This document shows positions 1-5,094 of a stretch of 12,991 nucleotides of DNA, one piece after another. Source of the DNA: Clostridia bacterium (GTDB lineage: Bacteria; Bacillota; DSM-521; Neomoorellales; Neomoorellaceae). A program made the translations under genes and the position numbers. Location of the stretch: assembly GCA_012727745.1 (NCBI GenBank), contig JAAYGJ010000244.1, forward strand, positions 1 through 12,991, read 5' to 3'. Numbering within the stretch: the stretch's first letter is position 1; each line of letters begins with the position of its first letter. The notes below the pieces were generated by a model that saw nothing but the letters and a program-made list of their open reading frames with translations, did not search any database and was not told the origin of the DNA.

Positions 1-54
1 CTTGACCAGGCCCTGGCTTATAGTCTCAAGGTAGTAGCTGAACAGATCCAATAA
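1..54 (+). CDS. alaS: 3' end of a gene, probably alanyl-tRNA synthetase (partial)
   Basis: An open frame enters from the left edge and ends at TAA (52-54), giving only 17 residues, LDQALAYSLKVVAEQIQ. The pattern (Leu-Asp-x-Ala-Leu followed by a short amphipathic helix) resembles the extreme C-terminus of bacterial AlaS, where the conserved glycine-rich DHHA1 segment is followed by a 'KLDEAL' helix. In Firmicutes alaS commonly lies directly upstream of ireB and ruvX, and ireB follows here. Both points support the call, but too little is visible to prove it. No terminator lies between this stop and ireB, so cotranscription is likely. Confidence 0.5.
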   Translation, partial: LDQALAYSLKVVAEQIQ

Positions 55-85
55 GGGCCAAAGCCGTAAAGGGGGGTAGTCAATA

Positions 86-334
86 GTGGGAGATATGCAG
101 GAAACTATGATGTTTAAGGTGAAGAAAGAGGAAGAGATCAAGGTCAGGGATATCCTGGCCGAAGTACAGGCAGCGCTTAAGGAAAAGGGGTATAATCCGA
201 TTAACCAGTTAATAGGCTACTTGCTATCAGGGGATCCGGCTTACATCACCAGTCACAAAGGCGCCCGCGATTTAATCAGGCGGGTGGAACGGGACGAAAT
301 AATTAGGGAGCTGCTTGAAAGCTATCTAACTTAA
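86..334 (+). CDS. ireB: IreB-family regulatory phosphoprotein (UPF0297/YrzL)
   Basis: 82-aa small cytosolic protein of the IreB/UPF0297 family. The family signature is clear: a Thr-containing N-terminus (QETMMF, Thr-7), then EKGYNPINQLIGYLLSGDPAYI and a C-terminal RRVERDEIIRELL helix. In Enterococcus IreB is phosphorylated on N-terminal threonines by the PASTA kinase IreK and counteracts cephalosporin resistance. In clostridia the role is less defined, so only family membership is firm. The start chosen is GTG 86, preceded by GGGGGG at 71-76 with about 9 nt spacing. ATG 95 (MQETMM) is an alternative with poorer spacing. It sits 31 nt after the upstream stop and 16 nt before the next gene, in an alaS-ireB-...-ruvX order typical of Firmicutes. 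Confidence 0.93.
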   Translation: MGDMQETMMFKVKKEEEIKVRDILAEVQAALKEKGYNPINQLIGYLLSGDPAYITSHKGARDLIRRVERDEIIRELLESYLT

Positions 335-350
335 AAGGGGGTTGACACCC

Positions 351-671
351 ATGGCTTTATCTGACGTGGACCTGACGGTGAACCTCTACCTTGAAGGGGA
401 CAAGTTTTTTGATCTTCTTAAGGCGGCTATACGTGATTGGCAGGGAGGCTGGGGACATGAACGGGAACGGGCGGCTTATGCCCTGGAGCTGTACCAGCGC
501 AGCCTGACAATTTTGCGTGACCACCTGGAGAAAGTTCGAACCCGGGCTGAAGGAGGTTTTTTTACCGCTGAGGACCAGCGCATTCTGGACCGGACGCAGG
601 AAAAATTGGCTTACTGGGAGAAGAAACTGGCAGAGATTACGAACCCAAAAACAGCAGCAGTTAAGAATTAA
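351..671 (+). CDS. Hypothetical 106-aa helical charged protein
   Basis: I do not recognise this gene. The start is ATG 351, with an AAAAGGGGG ribosome binding site ending at 341. A TTG at 342 is in frame but abuts that site and is unlikely. The 106-aa product has no signal peptide or membrane segment. It begins with a short hydrophobic patch (VNLYLEG, FFDLLKAAI) and continues as mostly charged helix (residues about 35-97), rich in Arg, Glu and Leu, ending in a Lys/Ala/Asn tail. There are no cysteines or metal-binding motifs. It lies 16 nt after ireB and 18 nt before the reductase, so it is almost certainly part of the same transcript. Its function is unknown. A cytosolic helical-bundle or partner protein is the most that the sequence allows. 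Confidence 0.82.
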   Translation: MALSDVDLTVNLYLEGDKFFDLLKAAIRDWQGGWGHERERAAYALELYQRSLTILRDHLEKVRTRAEGGFFTAEDQRILDRTQEKLAYWEKKLAEITNPKTAAVKN

Positions 672-689
672 AAACCGGGGGCGTAGATC

Positions 690-1637
690 TTGTTTTACAA
701 TTCACTGGGGACCAGCGGTTTGCGGGTTTCCCGACTCTGTTTTGGTTCCCTGACTATAGGTCCGCTCCAGGCTGGGCTCAGTATTAGTGCGGGCGCCAGC
801 GTAATCCGTCGCGCTCTGGAACTGGGAGTAAACTTTATCGACACAGCCCAGTGTTATGACAATTATGCCTATATTCGCCATGCGCTTAAAGGTTGGCCAC
901 ACCGGGTAATCGTTGCCAGCAAGTCTTACGATTATACCCGGGAAGGTATGGCCAGGAGCCTGGAGGAAGCCCGGCGGGAAATGGACTTAGAGTTGATAGA
1001 TATTTTCCTGCTGCACCAGCAGGAGACAGCCCTGACTATTGCCGGGCACCGTCCTGCTCTGGAATACCTGCTGGAAGCCAAAGAAAAGGGATTGGTCCGG
1101 GCGGTAGGTATTTCTACCCATGCGGTGGCTGCAGCCCGTGCGGCTGCGGTTATGCCGGAGATTGATGTCATCCACCCTTTGTATAATCAAGCAGGACTGG
1201 GGATAATTGACGGCAGCAGGGAGGATATGCTGGCTGCCATTACCCTTGCGCATAATAATGGCAAGGGTATTTATTTAATGAAAGCCCTGGGTGGCGGCCA
1301 CCTGGCGACAAAGGCCAGACAATCCCTGCAGTTTGCCCTTGCGACGCCTGGCGTTGCAGCGGTGGCTGTTGGAATGCAGTCCCTGGCCGAAGTCGAAACT
1401 AATGTCGCCTGGTTTAGCGGCCGGGAACCGTCGCCGGAGCTGCTGGCTCAAGTTGAGGGGAAAAAGCGGCGGTTGCATATTGGCGACGACTGCCAGGGTT
1501 GTGGCAACTGTTTAGACCGCTGTTCCCAGGGAGCACTGCAACTGGTAGACGGCCGTGTCAGGGTTAATGAGGAACTGTGTATTCTCTGCGGTTATTGTGC
1601 TGGCGTGTGCCAGGATTTTTGCCTTAAGGTGATTTAA
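690..1637 (+). CDS. Aldo/keto reductase with C-terminal 2[4Fe-4S] ferredoxin domain
   Basis: 315-aa two-domain protein. Residues about 1-255 are an aldo/keto reductase barrel. The usual catalytic tetrad can be read: Asp51 (NFIDTAQCY), Tyr56, Lys78 (VASKS) and His109 (LLHQ). Residues 268-278 (CxxCxxCxxxC) and 297-307 (CxxCxxCxxxC) carry eight cysteines in two ferredoxin-type 4Fe-4S motifs; Cys311 is an extra one. Such fusions are common in anaerobes and are thought to pass electrons between NAD(P)H, the clusters and an unknown substrate. The substrate cannot be told from sequence. The start is TTG 690, giving MFYNSLGTSGLRVSRL, the expected family N-terminus, after a modest CGGGGG site. The stop codon directly abuts the ruvX GTG, so the two are translated from one message. 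Confidence 0.93.
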   Translation: MFYNSLGTSGLRVSRLCFGSLTIGPLQAGLSISAGASVIRRALELGVNFIDTAQCYDNYAYIRHALKGWPHRVIVASKSYDYTREGMARSLEEARREMDLELIDIFLLHQQETALTIAGHRPALEYLLEAKEKGLVRAVGISTHAVAAARAAAVMPEIDVIHPLYNQAGLGIIDGSREDMLAAITLAHNNGKGIYLMKALGGGHLATKARQSLQFALATPGVAAVAVGMQSLAEVETNVAWFSGREPSPELLAQVEGKKRRLHIGDDCQGCGNCLDRCSQGALQLVDGRVRVNEELCILCGYCAGVCQDFCLKVI

Positions 1638-2048
1638 GTGCGTATCATGGGACTGGATATTGGCAGTAAAACTATCGGCGTTGCTATTAGCGACCCCCTG
1701 GGGCTGACAGCCCAGGGTCTTACGACTATTCGGCGCCGCAGCCGGGAAAAGGATCTGGTCGCTCTTAAAGAACTGGCACGGCAGTATAATATTACTGAAA
1801 TAGTGGTTGGCTTGCCGCGCAATATGAATGGCAGTTACGGTCCCCAGGCCGCACTGGTAAAGCAGCTTGCAAGCAAAATTGAGAAGGCCCTGGGCTTGCC
1901 TTTGCATTTTTATGACGAACGCCTTTCTACTGTAGCTGCCGATAGGATACTGATAGAGGCGGATCTTTCCCGTAAAAACCGACGCAGGGTCGTGGATCAG
2001 GTAGCTGCTACGATAATTTTGCAGGGTTTTCTTGACCGCAGAGGATAA
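1638..2048 (+). CDS. ruvX: Putative pre-16S rRNA nuclease / Holliday junction resolvase-like RuvX (YqgF)
   Basis: 136-aa RNase H-fold nuclease of the RuvX/YqgF family, the usual length. Key motifs: GLDIGSKTIGVAISD with Asp7, the VVGLPRNMNGS segment at 57-66, YDERLST with Glu94, and the C-terminal DQVAA with Asp120. Together these form the acidic metal-binding active site. Family members mature the 5' end of 16S rRNA and have been proposed as Holliday junction resolvases. Which role applies here cannot be read from sequence. The start is GTG 1638, directly after the TAA of the reductase, with an AAGGTGA ribosome binding site at 1626-1632 inside the upstream gene. ATG 1647 is an internal alternative. 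The end of the gene carries a promoter for the following DUF1292 gene. Confidence 0.95.
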   Translation: MRIMGLDIGSKTIGVAISDPLGLTAQGLTTIRRRSREKDLVALKELARQYNITEIVVGLPRNMNGSYGPQAALVKQLASKIEKALGLPLHFYDERLSTVAADRILIEADLSRKNRRRVVDQVAATIILQGFLDRRG

Positions 2049-2060
2049 ATAAGGTATGAT
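2032..2060 (+). promoter_or_regulatory. Sigma-A-type promoter for the DUF1292 gene
   Basis: TTGACC at 2032-2037 and TATGAT at 2055-2060 are separated by exactly 17 nt. The -35 box lies inside the last codons of ruvX. Transcription would begin near 2067, about 23 nt before the ATG, giving the DUF1292 gene expression independent of the upstream operon. Confidence 0.6.
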
Positions 2061-2089
2061 AGGCCCATCCTAAATAAAGGGGTGAGCCC

Positions 2090-2359
2090 ATGGCTGATAA
2101 TGAAAACACCATTGTACTTACTGATGAAGAAGGTAATAGCTTTGAATTTCTTGTCGTTGATGTTCTAGAGGTGGAAGATAATGAATACGTTATCCTTTTG
2201 CCGGCAGATATGGATGATGACGATACGGATGCCCTTGTCTTAAAAGTTGGCCGTGATAAAGACGGCAGCGAAGTGCTTTTTGAAATTGAAGATGAAGCTG
2301 AATGGGAGAAAGTAACTCAGACCTGGGAAGAGGCAATAGCCGGGGAAGACAATTATTAA
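2090..2359 (+). CDS. DUF1292 (UPF0473/YrzB) family small acidic protein
   Basis: 89-aa strongly acidic cytosolic protein. It matches DUF1292 in organisation: an N-terminal beta hairpin (IVLTDEEGNSFEFLVVDVLEV), then EYVILLPAD, an Asp-rich linker (residues about 42-48), and VLKVGRDKDGSEVLFEIEDEAEWE. The biochemical function of the family is unknown. It is regularly found beside ireB and ruvX, as here, and this is the strongest support. ATG 2090 follows a long AAAGGGGTGA site at 2077-2086. It has its own promoter in ruvX and a hairpin terminator 30 nt downstream, so it can be expressed alone. Confidence 0.9.
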   Translation: MADNENTIVLTDEEGNSFEFLVVDVLEVEDNEYVILLPADMDDDDTDALVLKVGRDKDGSEVLFEIEDEAEWEKVTQTWEEAIAGEDNY

Positions 2360-2388
2360 AATTAGCAAGGGGAATAAAGGCTGGAGGC

Positions 2389-2424
2389 AAACCCGCCGGA
2401 TAAACTGGCGGGTTTATCATTACA
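2389..2424 (+). terminator. Hairpin terminator after the DUF1292 gene
   Basis: AAACCCGCC (2389-2397) pairs perfectly with GGCGGGTTT (2407-2415), extendable inward by a G-U and a G-C pair around an ATAAA loop. The U-tract is short (TTTATCATT), so termination may be partial. Confidence 0.65.
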
Positions 2425-2436
2425 GCCTTAACGTTA

Positions 2437-2466
2437 TTGCCTCCCGAGGGCAGAACCTGCTATAAT
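2437..2466 (+). promoter_or_regulatory. Sigma-A-type promoter for mltG
   Basis: TTGCCT at 2437-2442 and a perfect TATAAT at 2461-2466 are 18 nt apart. The start point would be near 2473, about 23 nt before the mltG ATG. It lies directly downstream of the hairpin at 2389-2415, which insulates it from the preceding unit. Confidence 0.6.
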
Positions 2467-2495
2467 GATCAATATTACTGCAGGGGTTAAATGAG

Positions 2496-3551
2496 ATGCT
2501 AAAAATAGGGACTAAATTGGAGCAGAATTATAAAGCGGAGCGCCGCTGGTGCTGGCGCCGTTTAATAATAGCTTTATTTATAGTGATGCTGCTCTTTATT
2601 AGCAGTTGTTGGTACTATATAAATAGACAAATGCAGCCCTTCCGGCCCGGGGCGCCGGCAGTAGAACTGGAGATACCCGCCGGTGCCAGCACAGCAGCAA
2701 TTGCAGCCATTCTGGTTGACAAGGGTGTGATAGCCAACGGCTTTATGTTCCGCCTGGTTGCTGCTTTTTCCTGTTTGGACAGGCAGTTAAAATCGGGCCA
2801 TTATACTATTTCACCGGGCCTTTCATTGCCGGAAGTACTGCAGCTGCTGGTAGAAGGCCAGGTACAGGAGCTTGAATTTACGGTACCGGAAGGATTTACA
2901 CTAAAGCAGATCGCGGAACTGCTGCAGCAAAAAGGTTTGGTGCAAGCTGAAGAATTCTGGCAGGCTGCAGCGGCAGAATATGACTTTGAATTTTTAACTG
3001 ACTTACCACCCGGGCCTGAACGCCTGGAAGGATTTTTATACCCCGATACTTATCGGGTGACCCCTGGGATTCCTGCCCGGCAGATTTTTTTAATGATGCT
3101 GGAACGTTTTAATCAGGTATACCAGGAGGTATATACAGATAACGAAGTTTCGCAAAAGTATAATACCAGGGAAATTGTTACCCTGGCGTCGATTATCGAA
3201 CGGGAGGCCCGCCTCGATGAGGAACGGCCGCTGGTAGCCAGTGAGTTTCTTAATCGTTTGAACCTTGGCATGCGCCTGCAATCCTGTGCTACGGTGGAAT
3301 ATTTGTTGCCCGAACCAAAACCGATTCTTTCTGAGGAGGACCTGCAGATAGATTCTCCCTATAATACTTACCGGGTGGAAGGGTTGCCGCCAGGACCAAT
3401 TGCCAACCCTGGCAAAAAGTCGCTGCTGGCGGCCTTAAACCCGGCCCAGTCCGATTACCTCTATTTTGTTGCCAAGCCGGACGGTTCCCATCATTTTAGC
3501 CGCACCTTGGCAGAACACAACCAGGCCGCAATGCTTTACCAGCAGCAATAA
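2496..3551 (+). CDS. mltG: Endolytic murein transglycosylase MltG (YceG-like)
   Basis: 351-aa membrane-anchored lytic transglycosylase that cleaves nascent peptidoglycan glycan strands and so helps set their length. There is a short basic cytoplasmic N-terminus, one membrane helix at about 23-41, a LysM-like region at about 58-120, and the YceG catalytic domain from about 128. The catalytic glutamate is Glu235 in LASIIEREA. Other family motifs are LQSCATVEY (261-269), SPYNTYRVEGLPPGPIANPG (287-306) and HHFSRTLAEHN near the end. Length and domain order are normal. ATG 2496 has a CAGGGG site at 2481-2486; the ATG at 2491 runs into a stop after three codons. The gene appears to be monocistronic, with its own promoter and a strong terminator. 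Confidence 0.96.
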   Translation: MLKIGTKLEQNYKAERRWCWRRLIIALFIVMLLFISSCWYYINRQMQPFRPGAPAVELEIPAGASTAAIAAILVDKGVIANGFMFRLVAAFSCLDRQLKSGHYTISPGLSLPEVLQLLVEGQVQELEFTVPEGFTLKQIAELLQQKGLVQAEEFWQAAAAEYDFEFLTDLPPGPERLEGFLYPDTYRVTPGIPARQIFLMMLERFNQVYQEVYTDNEVSQKYNTREIVTLASIIEREARLDEERPLVASEFLNRLNLGMRLQSCATVEYLLPEPKPILSEEDLQIDSPYNTYRVEGLPPGPIANPGKKSLLAALNPAQSDYLYFVAKPDGSHHFSRTLAEHNQAAMLYQQQ

Positions 3552-3580
3552 CGGTTAAGTGAATATTTTGCCCCTGTTTT

Positions 3581-3623
3581 ACCCGACAGTTCTTTTATAA
3601 GAGACTGCCGGGTTTTTCTTTTT
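3581..3623 (+). terminator. Rho-independent terminator after mltG
   Basis: ACCCG-a-CAGT (3581-3590) pairs with ACTG-c-CGGGT (3604-3613), with one internal mismatch and a loop containing TTTTATAA. It is followed by a long U-rich tract, TTTTTCTTTTT (3613-3623). It is the strongest terminator in the window. Confidence 0.85.
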
Positions 3624-3767
3624 GCCTGGCCTGAGGTCAGGTCTGGTAGTAAATACATTGGGATTTTGCCTTTAAAAGCCCTGCCGGCCTCACACCGATT
3701 AATTTGGGCAACAATATACTGTTTATAGCTTAAGGCTGGAAAAGAAGGCTAAAGGGGTGAGAAGGAA
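3624..3767. other. Intergenic region before the small ORF and YeiH-type gene
   Basis: 144 nt. It holds a 12-bp inverted repeat, CCTGAGGTCAGG (3630-3641), and a TATACT hexamer (3715-3720) that could be a -10 box but has no recognisable -35 partner at 16-18 nt. The AGGGGTGA ribosome binding site of the small ORF is at 3753-3760. The inverted repeat may be an operator, but the regulator is not identifiable. Confidence 0.4.
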
Positions 3768-3860
3768 GTGAAAATCTCGGAAGATTGGTGGGCAGTTATT
3801 ATCGGCCTGGGCCTGTGCTTGCTGGCCCAAATAGGGATTATTAGCCATGTACCCTGGTAG
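3768..3860 (+). CDS. 30-aa single-span membrane protein, in frame with the YeiH-type gene across a TAG
   Basis: A short ORF starts at GTG 3768, with AGGGGTGA at 3753-3760 and 7 nt spacing, and ends at TAG 3858-3860. The product starts MKISEDWWAVIIGLG, runs through one hydrophobic helix (about residues 8-26) and ends in HVPW. The acidic-Asp-Trp-Trp-Ala-Val opening followed by a helix resembles, from memory, the N-terminal extension of longer YeiH/PF03601 transporters. The TAG is the only stop between this ORF and the transporter ORF, and both are in the same frame: the ten codons 3861-3890 are open and lead straight to ATG 3891. Because the transporter has its own ribosome binding site, two separate polypeptides are the simplest reading. 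A nonsense mutation in a once-fused gene or amber readthrough are the alternatives. Confidence 0.7.
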   Translation: MKISEDWWAVIIGLGLCLLAQIGIISHVPW

Positions 3861-3890
3861 CAGAGGCAAAATAGGGAGGTGAACGTTGTC

Positions 3891-4925
3891 ATGGCGGAAA
3901 AGGACACCAACAGGACGATAGGTTTAATTGTGGGGCTACTGATTATTATTGGGCTGGCTTTTGTAACAAACATCCTCAGCAAGAATGTCCATGCAGCGCT
4001 AGAATTTCCCCTCTGGGCTGTAGCCCTGGGTTTAATAATGAACGGATTGTTATCAGTCAGCAAAACCCGGGATTTTATCATGCCGGCCGTTCGTACTGAA
4101 CTTTACCTGAGAATCGGCTTGGTCTTGCTGGGCTCGACTGTCAAAATCAATACCATTACCGCGGTCGGTTCCAGGGGTATCGTTCAGGCTATTATTATGG
4201 TAAGCAGTGTTTTTATGATTACCTGGTGGCTGGGCGGCAAATTTAAATTAAAAGATACCTTGCGGGCAACGATGGCGGCTGCCATATCTATCTGCGGTGT
4301 TTCGGCAGCTATTGCCGCGGCCGGTGCAGTGCTAGCCAAAAAGGAAGAAATAGCTTACGTTACGGCGCTAGTCATTTTCACTGCCCTGCCTTTGATGATC
4401 ATTATGCCTTACCTGGCTTTCGCCTTGGGACTATCACATGATGTAGCCGGAGCCTGGTTTGGCGGTAATGTCGATACTACCGCTGCGGTGCTGGCTGCCG
4501 GTAGTATTCACAGCGAAGCGGCAATGGAAGTTGCTTCGATTGTCAAGATGGCCCAGAATGCTTTGATGGGAGTAGCGGCTTTCTTGCTGGCTCTTTATTT
4601 TACTACTGTAGTTGAGAAAGGCAGCCAGCGTCCCAGCGTCAAGGTTATCTGGGACCGTTTCCCCAAATTTGTTCTGGGCTTTATGCTGGTTTCCATACTG
4701 GTCAGCACTGGTATCTTTAGCGGGCCGGCTGTGGCGGCTATGAGTGCCATGCGCAAATGGGCTTTTACCCTGGCTTTTATTTGTATCGGCTTGGAAATGG
4801 ACTTCAGCCGACTTAAAGGTCTTGGCGGCGCTCCGGTAAAGGTTTATCTTACTGCCACGGTTTTCAATACGGTTCTGGCCCTGGGGATAGCTTACTTGAT
4901 TTTTGGCGGCGTACTGGGTTTATAA
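3891..4925 (+). CDS. YeiH-family putative sulfate exporter (PF03601)
   Basis: 344-aa polytopic inner-membrane protein of the YeiH/UPF0324 family, with about ten hydrophobic segments spread over its whole length. Family hallmarks: FPLWAVALGLIMNG near residue 45, RTELYLRIGLVLLGSTV, AAISICGVSAAIAAAGAV, a GGNVDTTAAVLAAGSI motif after LSHDVAGAWF, VKMAQNALMG, and a late FICIGLEMDFSRLK. Some relatives are annotated as sulfate exporters. The substrate is not proven and cannot be inferred here. ATG 3891 is the best start, with GGGAGGTGA at 3874-3882 and 8 nt spacing. The upstream in-frame GTG 3879 lies inside that site. The preceding 30-codon membrane ORF is in the same frame and ends 30 nt upstream. 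A GC-rich hairpin follows the gene. Confidence 0.9.
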   Translation: MAEKDTNRTIGLIVGLLIIIGLAFVTNILSKNVHAALEFPLWAVALGLIMNGLLSVSKTRDFIMPAVRTELYLRIGLVLLGSTVKINTITAVGSRGIVQAIIMVSSVFMITWWLGGKFKLKDTLRATMAAAISICGVSAAIAAAGAVLAKKEEIAYVTALVIFTALPLMIIMPYLAFALGLSHDVAGAWFGGNVDTTAAVLAAGSIHSEAAMEVASIVKMAQNALMGVAAFLLALYFTTVVEKGSQRPSVKVIWDRFPKFVLGFMLVSILVSTGIFSGPAVAAMSAMRKWAFTLAFICIGLEMDFSRLKGLGGAPVKVYLTATVFNTVLALGIAYLIFGGVLGL

Positions 4926-4957
4926 GGATAAGACTGTTAGCGCGTGACTTGTTTTTT

Positions 4958-4992
4958 ACCCCCGGGGTAATAAAGACATAACTCCCGGGGGT
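4958..4992. terminator. GC-rich hairpin after the YeiH-type gene, weak terminator
   Basis: ACCCCCGGG (4958-4966) is perfectly complementary to CCCGGGGGT (4984-4992), with a G-U pair and a 15-nt loop inside. The stem is very stable, but the 3' flank is only TTAAATGTTGTT, so intrinsic termination would be inefficient on the plus strand. A six-T run (4952-4957) precedes the stem. Confidence 0.45.
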
Positions 4993-5063
4993 TAAATGTT
5001 GTTAGTGTTGCTTTAAAGTATTTTAAAGTATGCCATTTATTTATACATGCCCCGGGGAAAAAC

Positions 5064-5072
5064 TGTTAGAAT
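5064..5072 (+). promoter_or_regulatory. Possible extended -10 promoter for selD
   Basis: TGTTAGAAT fits an extended -10 (TG-n-TAnAAT) 23 nt before the selD ATG. No good -35 is seen. The palindrome CCCCGGGG (5050-5057) and a direct repeat, TTTAAAGTA (5012-5020 and 5022-5030), lie just upstream. The short leader this implies makes the call tentative. Confidence 0.3.
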
Positions 5073-5094
5073 AAACAGGTAGGGGGGTGTTAAT

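Noticed and set aside
342..350. TTG 342 as the start of the 106-aa gene
   Set aside because: It abuts the AAAAGGGGG ribosome binding site, leaving no spacing, while ATG 351 has 9 nt spacing.
1512..1907. 131-codon open frame on the minus strand across the reductase/ruvX junction
   Set aside because: It is antisense to two well-supported genes, has no recognisable domain or ribosome binding site, and follows from the codon bias of the real genes.
3704..3727. TTGGGC / TTTATA as a promoter before the small ORF
   Set aside because: The spacer is only 12 nt, too short for sigma-A. TATACT at 3715-3720 has no -35 either, so no promoter is called.
3858..3860. TAG as a pyrrolysine codon
   Set aside because: The downstream ORF has a strong independent ribosome binding site and ATG, no pyl gene is visible, and the linker codons after the TAG look like non-coding spacer. 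I keep it only as something to exclude.
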